From Paraburkholderia sp. BCC1885 (GTDB lineage Bacteria; Pseudomonadota; Gammaproteobacteria; Burkholderiales; Burkholderiaceae), in NCBI RefSeq assembly GCF_900996235.1, contig NZ_CAAJGM010000077.1:62001-126000 (forward strand): a stretch of DNA of 64,000 bases, written 5' to 3'. The position numbers and the translations under genes were made by a program. Positions within the stretch are counted from its first letter, which is position 1; each line of letters opens with the position of its first letter. Below the pieces are notes generated by a model, which ran no database searches, was not told where the DNA came from, and worked only from the letters and a program-made list of their open reading frames with translations. Of this stretch, positions 26,575-35,774 are shown piece after piece.

Positions 26575-27360
26575 TCAGGACACCGGCAACAGCTTGCCGC
26601 TGAATACCACCGGACCGCTCGGGCCGTCCGGATTCGGCGAGCCGCCTGGCGGTTCGATCGAGATGGCGAGCGCCGCGTAGCTCTCCGGCCGTTGCTGCGC
26701 CGCGGGAACCTTGCCGTTGCCGCTGTTGGGCAGCACGCCGAGGGAGACCGGATGGCCGCTAGCGGGGATGCCCCACAACTGCATCGCCCGGTCGGCCGGA
26801 AGCTGGAGGTCGCCGAGGCGGTGCAGCGTCATGGTCGAATGGGCTTCGTCCCACGCCACCACCATGATCGGCTGGGCGTTCTTGTCGTTGAGCACTGCAA
26901 CATGCGAGACCTCGGTCTCGGCTGGCTGCGCGGTGGTCTGCGCGGTCTCGGTCGGGTTGCCGTTCAGCGGCAGGAGCGAACGCACGGCGATGAACACGGC
27001 AATTGCCGCGAGCGCCGTGACGCCGATGGCCCAGCCGCGCCAGAAGGCGAGGTTGTCGATCCAGCGCCGCGCCGGAGGCGCTGCCTGTTCGCCCGGCGTG
27101 CGGCTCGTGAGCGTGCCGCGCGCGGTGACGATCCCGAGGCGCTGTTCGATCGCTTCCCAGACCGCCGCCGACGGCATGCGCGGCGGCACGAGTTCGGCCA
27201 TCGGTTCGAGGCGTTGTTGCCATTCTTCGAGCGAGCGGCGGATCACCACGTCGTGTTCCGCGTACATCTGCAGGCGCCGCCGGGCGCCGCCACGCAAGGT
27301 GCCAAGCGCATATTCGGCCGCCAGCAGGTCCACCAGTTGAGGATACCGATGCAGGTTCAT
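26575..27360 (-). CDS. Anti-sigma factor, RskA/ChrR-like, membrane-bound
   Basis: A 261-residue protein starting at ATG 27360 (the longer frame to 27414 would overlap sigma coding too far). The N-terminal cytoplasmic zinc-finger-like region is reduced (no clear HxxxCxxC), then a single transmembrane helix (GWAIGVTALAAIAVFIAV, about residues 110-128), then a periplasmic anti-sigma-K domain (DEAHSTMTLHRL...LWGIPASGHPVSLGVL). Its start overlaps the sigma stop (ATGA), so it is co-translated and sequesters the sigma factor. This is an RskA-type pair. Confidence 0.88.
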   Translation of the reverse strand: MNLHRYPQLVDLLAAEYALGTLRGGARRRLQMYAEHDVVIRRSLEEWQQRLEPMAELVPPRMPSAAVWEAIEQRLGIVTARGTLTSRTPGEQAAPPARRWIDNLAFWRGWAIGVTALAAIAVFIAVRSLLPLNGNPTETAQTTAQPAETEVSHVAVLNDKNAQPIMVVAWDEAHSTMTLHRLGDLQLPADRAMQLWGIPASGHPVSLGVLPNSGNGKVPAAQQRPESYAALAISIEPPGGSPNPDGPSGPVVFSGKLLPVS

Positions 27361-27932
27361 CAGAGTCCCCCGCCGAGGCAGCTTTTCAGTTTGGCCAGGC
27401 CGCGCCGGATCCACGACTTGACCGTGCCAAGCGGCACCGTCAGCGTTTCGGCAATCTCACTGTGGCTCTGGTCGCGCAGATAAGCCAGCGCCACCGCTTG
27501 CCGCTGGGCCGGCTCCAGCTGCTGCATGCACCCGTCCAGTAGCCGCGCCTGCAGGCTGACGGCCGAAAGCGTTTCCGGATCGGGGTCTCCCGTGGCCACG
27601 AGGTCGTCCAACGCATCACTCCATTCGGTTTCCTGCGTATTAACCCGCCGCAGGTGGTCGAGTGCACGATTGCGGACGATTGCCGACATCCACGTCATGG
27701 GGGCCGACAAACCGCGCCGGTAGTCGCCCGCGTAACGCCAGATGTTGACGAAACTGTCTTGCAGGACCTCTTCGGCCCACTCGTGCTTGCTCAATATACG
27801 GAGCGCGAGGCCAAACAGTTTCGGTGCCGCCGCGTCATATAACTCCCGCAGTGCCGCGGCGTCTGCTTTGGCAATGCGTTCGAGGAGCGCTGTGAGCGTT
27901 TCCGGCGTGAGTTCGCGAGTGTTGGCGGTCAT
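27360..27932 (-). CDS. ECF sigma factor, SigK-like
   Basis: A 190-residue ECF sigma factor. Region 2 is LYDAAAPKLFGLALRI...WAEEVLQDSFVNIWR (about 29-65), and region 4 is PAQRQAVALAYLRDQSHSEIAETLTVPLGTVKSW (about 140-175). Pairs with the RskA-like anti-sigma immediately downstream. Targets in this genome are unknown; autoregulation is usual for such pairs, and a GGAAAT element (27969-27974 on the minus strand) lies 40 bp upstream. Confidence 0.9.
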   Translation of the reverse strand: MTANTRELTPETLTALLERIAKADAAALRELYDAAAPKLFGLALRILSKHEWAEEVLQDSFVNIWRYAGDYRRGLSAPMTWMSAIVRNRALDHLRRVNTQETEWSDALDDLVATGDPDPETLSAVSLQARLLDGCMQQLEPAQRQAVALAYLRDQSHSEIAETLTVPLGTVKSWIRRGLAKLKSCLGGGL

Positions 27933-28361
27933 GGACGATTGAGTGATGGCATGCGGGCTATGTTACTCAATTTCCGTGCGGCGTTATATGTGGTTTTTTT
28001 GCGTCCGCCTGCATCCTGTCCGAAGCTGGCGACGTATATGGCGACGTATGTGGCGAGTTAGGCAGGTCTGCGTCGAGAGCCGAAGCCCGTTCCAGCGGCC
28101 AGGCGCAGGGTAGGGAGGGCGGGGCGGAGCGGGGCGACCAGAGCCGTGATCGGGCGCCTGCGGGCGCAGGGGACGGCAATATGCCGGGCAGGACAGCAAA
28201 CGTCCGGCGCATAAGCAGTCAAGATGCATAGGGAAGGCTCATTCGGCAGCACGGTCAGGCCAGTCGGCGGATTGCAGCAGTGCGGCTGGCTTGACCGGAA
28301 TGAGCGGGTGTTGCCTTGGCGTATCGGGGACGCTGCCTGAGGCAGCGTCTTACCGCCTGCC
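27933..28361. other. 429-bp non-coding GC-rich region upstream of sigma operon
   Basis: Three short overlapping minus-strand frames here (Arg/Pro-rich, 60-81 residues) look like composition artefacts rather than genes. The right part holds a hairpin at 28329-28349 after the dehydratase gene. The left part contains the sigma operon promoter; GGAAAT at 27969-27974 (minus strand) is a candidate ECF -35. The section 28020-28050 carries near-repeats of GGCGACGTAT. Confidence 0.5.
28329..28349 (-). terminator. Hairpin after the dehydratase gene
   Basis: Perfect 9-bp stem GACGCTGCC / GGCAGCGTC with a 3-nt loop, 12 bp beyond the stop at 28362. No U-tract follows, so it is a weak or rho-assisted terminator. 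Confidence 0.45.
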
Positions 28362-29291
28362 TTATTTGCCCCAGCTCAGGACGATCGGGTCGAGGCGCCG
28401 GGCAATCGTCAGGAGACCTGCACGCGTGGCCGGATGCATCGGCAGCAGCGGATGGCGCACCGCGTCCGAGCGGATCACGCCGCCTTCTTTCATCAATGCC
28501 TTCGGCGTGGCGAGACCGCCCTGGCGATTCTCGTAGTTGATGAGCGGCAGCCAGCGCTGATAATTCGCGGCGGCGAGTTCCGTGTCGCCGGCGGCGTAGG
28601 CGTCGACGATCTGGCGGATGCCGTCGGGATAGCCGCCGCCCGTCATCGCACCGGTTGCGCCCGCATCCAGATCGGCCATCAGCGTGATGGCTTCCTCGCC
28701 GTCCCACGGACCGACGATCGCGTCGCCACCCAACTCGATCAATTCGCGCAGCTTCGATGCGGCCTGCGGCGTTTCCACCTTGAAGTACGAGACGTTGGTC
28801 AGCTCGCGCGCCATTCTCGCGAGGAACGGCGCCGACAGCGCCGTGCCGGCCACCGGCGCATCCTGGATCATGATCGGAATATCGATCGCGTCCGACACTT
28901 TCTTGTAGAACTCGTAGATGCCGCGCTCGCCGACGCGGATCGTCGCGCCGTGATATGGCGGCATGATCATCACCATCGCGGCGCCCGCGTCCTGGGCGGC
29001 GCGGCTGCGCAACGCACACTGGTGCGAACTGTAATGCGTGGTGGTGACGATCACCGGCACGCGGCCGGCGACGTGTTCGAGCACGAGGTGCATCAGCGTG
29101 CTGCGCTCGTCGTCGGACAGCGAAAACTGTTCGGAAAAATTCGCGAGGATGCACAGGCCGTTGGAACCCGCATCGATCATGAAATCGATGCAGCGTTTCT
29201 GGCCTTCGAGATCGAGACGGCCTTCGTCGTCGAAGATGGTCGGCGCGACGGGGAATACGCCGCGATACGTCTGGCTGGTTGCCGGGTTCAT
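28362..29291 (-). CDS. Sugar-acid dehydratase of the DapA family, L-KDA dehydratase-like
   Basis: A 309-residue DapA-superfamily protein. The Schiff-base Lys is K171 (SYFKVETPQ). The position that is Tyr in aldolases of the family is Gln (MIQDAPV, Q143), a change consistent with dehydratase members. Together with the divergent LysR regulator next door it resembles L-2-keto-3-deoxyarabonate dehydratase genes of Azospirillum and Burkholderia, acting in pentose breakdown to alpha-ketoglutarate semialdehyde. No other pathway gene is adjacent. Start ATG 29291 is the first in a closely family-like frame. Confidence 0.7.
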   Translation of the reverse strand: MNPATSQTYRGVFPVAPTIFDDEGRLDLEGQKRCIDFMIDAGSNGLCILANFSEQFSLSDDERSTLMHLVLEHVAGRVPVIVTTTHYSSHQCALRSRAAQDAGAAMVMIMPPYHGATIRVGERGIYEFYKKVSDAIDIPIMIQDAPVAGTALSAPFLARMARELTNVSYFKVETPQAASKLRELIELGGDAIVGPWDGEEAITLMADLDAGATGAMTGGGYPDGIRQIVDAYAAGDTELAAANYQRWLPLINYENRQGGLATPKALMKEGGVIRSDAVRHPLLPMHPATRAGLLTIARRLDPIVLSWGK

Positions 29292-29394
29292 GATGATTGG
29301 GTCTAGGTAGTTGTCTCCAGCTTCGACTATACGACGCCCCGTTTCGGCCTGTATAGTGAATTGTTTCCATGCCGTGATCACTTTTACGACTCAC

Positions 29395-30345
29395 ATGAAA
29401 AATACGCTGAACGTGCTGCTGTCGCGCCTGCGCATGAAGCAGCTGCAACTGCTGATCGCGCTCGACGACCACAAGTCGCTGCACAAGGCGGCTAGCGCGA
29501 TGTCCATGACGCAGTCGGCGGCAAGCAAGGCGCTGCAGGAACTGGAGTCGATGCTGGAAGCGCCGCTTTTCGAGCGCTCGAAAAGCGGCATGATCGCCAA
29601 TCAGTTCGGCCACTGCGTGATCCGCTATGCGCGGCTGGTGGCCACGGATCTGACCTCGCTTTGCCAGGACATTGCGGAAATCCGCTCGGGGCGCGGCGGG
29701 CGGCTGGCGATCGGCGCCATCATGGGCGCGATTCCGGACGCCGTGGTGCCGGTGCTGAACACGCTGCATGCAAGCCAGCCGAATCTGTCGATCGAGATCG
29801 TTGAAGACACCAGCGCGCGGATGCTTTTGCAGCTGGACGAAGGACGTCTCGATCTCGTGATTGGGCGCGCCGCGGTCAGTGCGGATCCGTCGCGATATCA
29901 GTATCAGCCGCTGGGCGACGAACCGCTCTGCGTGGTGGTGGGCATGAGCCATCCGCCAATGTCGCGCAGGGCGATGAGTCTGCGCGATCTGGCCGGCCAC
30001 CGCTGGGTGACGTATCCCAGTCACATGCCGCTGCACGCGCTGCTGGAACGTGAGATGGATCTGGCCGGCATGAGCATGCCCGCCAGTCCGATTTCCACCG
30101 CGTCGACTTTCGTCACGGTCGCGCTATTGCAGCAGGCGGCGGATCTGGTGTCGGTGCTGCCGACCGGGATTGCCGAACTGTTCGTCAGGCACAAGTTGCT
30201 GCGTATCTTGCCGGTCAAGCTGAAATCCCAGTCGCAGACGTTCGGGATTGTGTCGCGCAAAGGCGGTGTGCTGTCGCCGCCCGCGGAGCAGTTCATCCGC
30301 TTGCTGCGTGAACAAAAAACCATGCGAGCACGTAAGGTGGCATGA
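29395..30345 (+). CDS. LysR-family regulator (GbpR-like)
   Basis: A 316-residue LysR regulator: N-terminal helix-turn-helix (RMKQLQLLIALDDHKSLHKAASAMSMTQSAASKALQEL) and the periplasmic-binding-like effector domain. The wording HKAASAMSMTQSAASKAL is typical of the galactose-binding-protein regulator subgroup. It is divergent from the dehydratase gene with 103 bp between, and the two probably form a regulator-target pair. ATG 29395 is used; longer in-frame starts upstream lack a ribosome site. Confidence 0.88.
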   Translation: MKNTLNVLLSRLRMKQLQLLIALDDHKSLHKAASAMSMTQSAASKALQELESMLEAPLFERSKSGMIANQFGHCVIRYARLVATDLTSLCQDIAEIRSGRGGRLAIGAIMGAIPDAVVPVLNTLHASQPNLSIEIVEDTSARMLLQLDEGRLDLVIGRAAVSADPSRYQYQPLGDEPLCVVVGMSHPPMSRRAMSLRDLAGHRWVTYPSHMPLHALLEREMDLAGMSMPASPISTASTFVTVALLQQAADLVSVLPTGIAELFVRHKLLRILPVKLKSQSQTFGIVSRKGGVLSPPAEQFIRLLREQKTMRARKVA

Positions 30346-30598
30346 GGCAAGGTAACAGCGGGGAAGTTAACAGCGGGGAAAGCTAGGGCGGCCCGGAAAT
30401 TAGGGGACTTTTGACCTTCCGGGCGCTGAAACCCTCAATATCGCACTTCACAAGCCGCTGCGCCATGCCTCGTTGAAACGGTGTTGTTGGCGCGAGACTC
30501 AAAGGGTTTTTCGGACCATTTGAAATCGTCCGTTCCGCGCTACACTGAGCGGAAAGCAGGCCTGATTCTCGGGTGCGTGCCTGCGGGGAGATGCCGCC

Positions 30599-33500
30599 AT
30601 GAATCGGCCACTCGTTCGGTTTCAGCTCCGCGCTGCCGGGGGTACGTCGGCGTGGAAATGGTTTAAATGGTCGCTGGTCGCCGCCTTGCTGGTGGCGCTG
30701 GCAATCCTGGCAAAGCTTTGCCAGATCGAAATCGAAACCTCCCGTCTGCAGGCGCGCTATCTCTCCGAATTGACGCGCGACGTCGGCTACACGCTCGCGG
30801 ACGGCGTGAGCCCCAATATCCGCTTCCCCATCAATCACGGCCCTTACGACGAACGGCTCGGCTACGCCTTGCTGCCTTCGTTTCAGCAACGGCTGAGCGC
30901 GCGCGGTTTCGTGGTGACCTCGCAGGCGCGCGACTCGGAACGCATGCTCGCGCTCGCCGACGACGGCCTGTTCCTGCCTTATCAGGAGAAGGATCAAGCC
31001 GGCCTGCAACTGTTCGACGGTACTGGCGCGGCGCTTTTCGACGCGACTTATCCGCGCCGGATCTACAGCGGTTTCGAAGCGATTCCGCCTGTGGTCGTCA
31101 ACTCGCTGCTGTTTGTGGAAGACCGTGAACTGCTCGACGCCAACCAGCCGAACCGCAATCCGGCAATCGACTGGGGCCGTTTCGGTCACGCTTTGCTCGA
31201 CCAGGGCGTGCGGATTTTCAACCGGCATCAGTTGCAGCCGGGCGGCAGCACGCTCGCCACCCAGATCGAGAAATTCCGTCACTCGCCGGATGGACGCACC
31301 GCGACGCCGCCGGAAAAGTTGCGCCAGATCGCGTCCGCTTCGGTGCGCGCCTATCTGAACGGACCGCAGACCATGCCGGCGCGGCGCGAAATCGTCGTGC
31401 AGTATCTGAACTCGGTGCCGCTGTCGGCGCAACCGGGCATTGGCGAGATCAACGGTTTGGGGGATGGGCTCGCGGCGTGGTACGGGCGCGATTTCAACGA
31501 GGTGAATGCGATTCTCAGCGCGCCGGCCTCGGCCGATAATCTCACCGAACAGGCGCTGGCGTTCCGCCAGGTGTTGTCGCTGATGATTGCGCAGCGCGCG
31601 CCGTCGTACTTTCTGCATCACGGCTATGGCGAGCTGGAACGCATGACGGACAGCTATTTGCGGCTGCTCGCCACGGGCGGCGTGATCTCGACGTCGCTGC
31701 GCGATGCGGCGCTCAGCGCGCAGATCGCGCTGAATCCGACGCCGTTACTGCAAGCCGATGACTCGTTTATCAGCCGTAAAGCAGTGACCTCGATGCGCGC
31801 GCATCTGCTCGATGCGTTGGGTCTAAGAAGTTTTTATGAACTGGACCGGCTCGACCTGCAAGCCACCGGCACGCTCAATAACGCGGTTCAACTGGCGGTG
31901 AGCGAACGGCTCGCAGCGGCGGGCACCAAAGACGGAGCGCAGGCAGCCGGCCTGTATGGGTTCGAAATGCTGCGCCCCGGCGACGATCCTTCGAAGATCA
32001 CCTATAGCCTGACGTTGTACGAGCGGCACGACGGCGCGAACCTCGTGCGCGTGCAGACGGACAGCGTCAACCAGCCGTTCGACATCAATTCGGGCGCGCG
32101 GTTGAATCTGGGTTCCACCGCGAAGCTGCGCACCGTCATCACGTATCTGCAGATCGTCTCCGCTCTACACGACCGTTATGCCTCGCTGAGCGTGGCCGAT
32201 CTGAAACGTGTTCAACCCGATCCGCAAGACGCGCTGACCCGCTGGGCGCTCGACTATCTGAGCAAAACACCGGACCATTCGCTGCAAGCCATGCTCGACG
32301 CCGCGATACAGCGGAAATATTCGGCCAACGCGGGCGAAACGTTCTATACGGGCGGCGGCGCGCAGACCTTCACCAATTTCGAGTCGAGCGACAACGGCCA
32401 GATTCTGACCGTGCAGCGCGCCTTCCAGCACTCGGTGAATCTGGTCTTCGTGCGGCTGATGCGCGATATCGTGCACTACGAAATGATTCAGACCTCCGGG
32501 CCTTCGACGCAATGGCTCGACGATCCCGCCGCCCGCCAGTTGTACCTCGGCCGCTTTGTCGATCAGGAAAGCCGTGTCTATATGAAGCGCTTCTACCTGA
32601 AGTATCACGGCAAGACGCCCGATGAGGCGTTGGCCCTGATGCTGCACAGCGTGCACAAGTCGCCGCCGAAGATCGCCACGGTGTTGCGCAGCGTGGCGCC
32701 GAACGGCGCGCAGGGCTGGTTCGACGCGCAGATGCGCGCGCAACTCAAAGGCACGCCCGCAGAATGGCTCGGCGACGACGATCTTGCCGCGCTCTACACC
32801 AAGTACGGCATGGACCGCTTCAATCTGAACGATCGCGGTTATATCGCACGTGTGCATCCGCTGGAATTGTGGCTGGTCAATTATCTGCGCGAGCATCCGG
32901 ATGCCACGCTCGATCAGGTTCAGGCCGCCAGCAGCGACGTGCGCGTCTCGACGTATGCGTGGCTCTACAGGACGCGCTATCACGCCACGCAGGACCGCCG
33001 TATCAAACGCATGATCGAACTGCGCGCCTATGCTGCGATCGGCGATTCATGGCAGGCGCTGGGCTATCCGTTCGCCAATCTGACGCCGTCCTACGCTGCG
33101 GCAATCGGTGCATCCGGCGACCGGCCGGCGGCGTTGGCGCAACTGATTGGCGTGATCTCGAACGGCGGCGACAAGGTGCCGACAGAAAGCATTGCGTCAC
33201 TCGATTTCGCCAAAGACACGCCATACGAAACGCATTTCGTGCGTGCGACGCTCGCGCCGCAGGCGCAGTTGTCGCCGCAGATCGTCAAGGTCGTGCGCGG
33301 CATGTTGAGCGATGTGGTGCAGGGCGGCACGGCCAAGCGTCTCGCGGATGGCATGACGTTCCCCGACGGCAAGACGTTGCCGGTGTATGGGAAAACCGGT
33401 ACGGGGGATCAGCGTTTTGAAGTGTGGGCGAAGGGCGGCAGGCTGATCGAGTCGCGCAAGGTCAACCGGAGCGCGACGTTCGTGTTCATGATGGGCGACC

Positions 33501-33667
33501 GGTTCTACGGCACGTTGACGGCTTATGTGCACGAGCCATATGCGGCGCGGTATGACTTTACCAGTGCGATGTCGGTGCAGTTGCTGAAGTCGCTGGCGCC
33601 GGTTTTGCAGCCGTTGGTGGATGAGAAGAAGGCGGCGGACGAAGGCGGCGCGGCGAAGCGGAGTTAA
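30599..33667 (+). CDS. Class A penicillin-binding protein (GT51 plus transpeptidase) with large insertion
   Basis: A 1022-residue bifunctional peptidoglycan synthase anchored by one N-terminal helix (about 19-40). The GT51 domain keeps the catalytic Glu (VEDRELLD, E174) and GGSTLATQIEK. The transpeptidase keeps all three motifs: STAK 506-509, SVN 612-614 and KTG 932-934. Spacing between SVN and KTG is about 320 residues, much longer than the roughly 180-200 in typical class A PBPs, indicating an inserted helical domain (about 625-820). The 250 bp upstream carry two copies of TAACAGCGGGGAA but no recognisable regulator. Monocistronic. Confidence 0.88.
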   Translation: MNRPLVRFQLRAAGGTSAWKWFKWSLVAALLVALAILAKLCQIEIETSRLQARYLSELTRDVGYTLADGVSPNIRFPINHGPYDERLGYALLPSFQQRLSARGFVVTSQARDSERMLALADDGLFLPYQEKDQAGLQLFDGTGAALFDATYPRRIYSGFEAIPPVVVNSLLFVEDRELLDANQPNRNPAIDWGRFGHALLDQGVRIFNRHQLQPGGSTLATQIEKFRHSPDGRTATPPEKLRQIASASVRAYLNGPQTMPARREIVVQYLNSVPLSAQPGIGEINGLGDGLAAWYGRDFNEVNAILSAPASADNLTEQALAFRQVLSLMIAQRAPSYFLHHGYGELERMTDSYLRLLATGGVISTSLRDAALSAQIALNPTPLLQADDSFISRKAVTSMRAHLLDALGLRSFYELDRLDLQATGTLNNAVQLAVSERLAAAGTKDGAQAAGLYGFEMLRPGDDPSKITYSLTLYERHDGANLVRVQTDSVNQPFDINSGARLNLGSTAKLRTVITYLQIVSALHDRYASLSVADLKRVQPDPQDALTRWALDYLSKTPDHSLQAMLDAAIQRKYSANAGETFYTGGGAQTFTNFESSDNGQILTVQRAFQHSVNLVFVRLMRDIVHYEMIQTSGPSTQWLDDPAARQLYLGRFVDQESRVYMKRFYLKYHGKTPDEALALMLHSVHKSPPKIATVLRSVAPNGAQGWFDAQMRAQLKGTPAEWLGDDDLAALYTKYGMDRFNLNDRGYIARVHPLELWLVNYLREHPDATLDQVQAASSDVRVSTYAWLYRTRYHATQDRRIKRMIELRAYAAIGDSWQALGYPFANLTPSYAAAIGASGDRPAALAQLIGVISNGGDKVPTESIASLDFAKDTPYETHFVRATLAPQAQLSPQIVKVVRGMLSDVVQGGTAKRLADGMTFPDGKTLPVYGKTGTGDQRFEVWAKGGRLIESRKVNRSATFVFMMGDRFYGTLTAYVHEPYAARYDFTSAMSVQLLKSLAPVLQPLVDEKKAADEGGAAKRS

Positions 33668-33700
33668 TGGGCGGTGGTTCTAAATCAGAACACCTGAGCC

Positions 33701-34930
33701 TTAATACCCTGCCTCTGCCGCCGGTTTAAGAAACAGCTCATGTACCGGCGCAAAATGCGCATATAGCGGCAAAATTGCCCCGCCCATCGCCCGTGCATCC
33801 GCGCCGATGGTTCCTTCGAGCAATTGCGGACGCACCATCCCTTCCCACTCGAAGCCATCCAGTACACGCTCGGTACGCCGAATGATCTCGCGCACCAGTT
33901 GACGATCGAGCTCGCCATCTATCACTACGGCTTCGAGATCGAGCAGGGCGGTTGCGTTGATCAGCGCACCGGCAATCGCGGGACAGGCCGTATCCAGCCA
34001 TTGCTCCGTCACTCGCCACCATTCCGGCGCAAGCGCGCGATGGTCGTGCGCGGCGGCGGGCGGTGCGCCGGCGTCGTCAAGCAGCCGTTCCAGCACAAAC
34101 CCCGACGCCGCGTGCAGCAATTGACGCGCACCCAACGAGCTCGCAGCATTACCCGCAAGCGGAATCGAGCCGACCGCGCCCGCATTGTTGTGCGGACCCC
34201 CATGCAGCCGCCCATCGATCACCAGTCCGCCGCCAATAAACGTCCCGACGAACAGATAAAGAAAATTGTGAATGCCGCGTCCCTGACCCATCACGAGTTC
34301 GGCGGCGCACGCGGCGGTGGTGTCCTTGGCAAACTCGACGGGCAAGCCAGTAATGGCCGCGATACGCGCGCGGATATCGATGTCGTGCCACGCTTCGAGC
34401 GCATCTGGCGGCGCGCCCAAAAAATCTCGCCAGCCGCCCAGCCACAGCGGCGCGGCCACGCCCACGCCGACCACCTGTTTGGCGCGCTCACCCAGCGTCT
34501 CGTTTAGACGCGCGAGCTTGCTCTCGAGTGCAGGAAACAGCACCTTTGGATCGGGATATGCATATTCGAGCACGTCACGGCTGCAAACATGCCCCACGAA
34601 ATCCATGGCGAGCACATCGAGGCTGCGCCGCCCGACCTTGATGCCGATCGTATAAGCGCCTTCCGGCCGCAATGCGATCGGCACCGACGGCTGGCCGATG
34701 CGTCCACGCACCCGGGGTTGCCGCGCAAGCAGCCCGTCGTCGATCAGACGGTCGACGATCATCGACACGGTCTGCATCGACAGGCGGGTCAGGCGCCCCA
34801 CGTCGGCTTTGGCGAGCGGGCCGTGCAGGCGGATCGCCTGCAGTACGATCCGCTCGTTGAATTGCCGCATGCCGACCTGATTCGAGCCGACCGTGCGCTT
34901 GAGCGGCGAGCGGGTGCCGTGGGTATCCAT
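33701..34930 (-). CDS. ROK-family transcriptional regulator of the frc operon
   Basis: A 409-residue ROK regulator: N-terminal winged helix (GPLAKADVGRLTRLSMQTVSMIVDRLID, about 36-64) and a sugar-kinase-like domain (GVGVAAPLWLGG, VGTFIGGGLVIDG). The usual ROK zinc site CxCGxxGC is absent. It overlaps in transcription with frcA (30-bp gap, same strand), and such regulators control the fructose-type frc operon. Binds a sugar or its phosphate. Confidence 0.88.
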   Translation of the reverse strand: MDTHGTRSPLKRTVGSNQVGMRQFNERIVLQAIRLHGPLAKADVGRLTRLSMQTVSMIVDRLIDDGLLARQPRVRGRIGQPSVPIALRPEGAYTIGIKVGRRSLDVLAMDFVGHVCSRDVLEYAYPDPKVLFPALESKLARLNETLGERAKQVVGVGVAAPLWLGGWRDFLGAPPDALEAWHDIDIRARIAAITGLPVEFAKDTTAACAAELVMGQGRGIHNFLYLFVGTFIGGGLVIDGRLHGGPHNNAGAVGSIPLAGNAASSLGARQLLHAASGFVLERLLDDAGAPPAAAHDHRALAPEWWRVTEQWLDTACPAIAGALINATALLDLEAVVIDGELDRQLVREIIRRTERVLDGFEWEGMVRPQLLEGTIGADARAMGGAILPLYAHFAPVHELFLKPAAEAGY

Positions 34931-34959
34931 GATGATGACCCGTCAGCAGGGAAGGCGCA

Positions 34960-35757
34960 TCATGCGATGGCCTTGACGTCCGCTTCCTTGGCGCCCGTCA
35001 TGATGGCGACGGCTTCGGACATGTGGATGTCTTTGGTGTTCACCAGCGCCGCGCGCCGCCCTAGCCGCTGAATGTGGATGCGATCGGCGATCTCGAACAC
35101 GTGCGGCATGTTGTGGCTGATCAGGATCACCGGCAGGCCGCGCTCGCGCACGCGCCGGATCAGTTCGAGCACCATGTTGCCTTCTTTCACGCCGAGCGCG
35201 GCGGTCGGCTCGTCGAGAATCACCACATGGCGCGCGAAGGCCGCACTCCGCGCCACCGCAACGCCCTGGCGTTGACCGCCGGAAAGCGTTTCGACCGCCT
35301 GGCGCATCGAACGGATGCCGATTTGCAGGCCCTTCATATGCGCGGTGGCTTCTTCGAGCATGCGGCGCTTGTCGATCATCCTGAAGATCGAGCCGCGCCA
35401 GCCGGGTTTGACGAGTTCACGCGCCAGAAACAGGTTCTCGGCAATGCTCATGGCCGGCGCAACCGCAAGGTCCTGATAGACGGTTTCGATGCCTTGCTCG
35501 CGCGCATCTAAAGGACTGCGAAACTTTACGGGCTTGCCGTCGAGAAGAATCTCGCCTTCGTCCGGTACGGTCGCGCCCGAAAGCGCCTTGATCAGCGACG
35601 ATTTTCCTGCGCCGTTGTCGCCGATCACGGCCATGATTTCGCCGGGCAGCACTTCGAAATCGCAACCGTCGAGGGCCGTGACCTGGCCGTAGCGCTTGAC
35701 GAGCCCGCGAGCCTGCAGAACAGGCGTCGTGTTAGCAGCAGTTTGAGGGGTGGACAT
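34960..35757 (-). CDS. frcA: Fructose-type ABC importer, ATP-binding protein
   Basis: A single-domain ABC ATPase of 265 residues (unlike the 500-residue RbsA type): Walker A GDNGAGKSS, signature LSGGQRQGVA, Walker B VVILDEPTAALG. FrcA proteins of Sinorhizobium are of this single-domain type. Start ATG 35757 has AGGAG upstream and overlaps neither gene. It is the third gene of frcB-frcC-frcA. Confidence 0.85.
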   Translation of the reverse strand: MSTPQTAANTTPVLQARGLVKRYGQVTALDGCDFEVLPGEIMAVIGDNGAGKSSLIKALSGATVPDEGEILLDGKPVKFRSPLDAREQGIETVYQDLAVAPAMSIAENLFLARELVKPGWRGSIFRMIDKRRMLEEATAHMKGLQIGIRSMRQAVETLSGGQRQGVAVARSAAFARHVVILDEPTAALGVKEGNMVLELIRRVRERGLPVILISHNMPHVFEIADRIHIQRLGRRAALVNTKDIHMSEAVAIMTGAKEADVKAIA

Positions 35758-35774
35758 GACAGGCTCCTTCTGGA

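Noticed and set aside
28255..30036. 593-residue minus-strand frame
   Set aside because: It overlaps the dehydratase and LysR genes in another frame and is Arg/His/Gln-rich without domains, a typical GC-rich shadow frame.
30383..31621. 412-residue minus-strand frame
   Set aside because: Antisense to the PBP gene; composition is that of a shadow frame.
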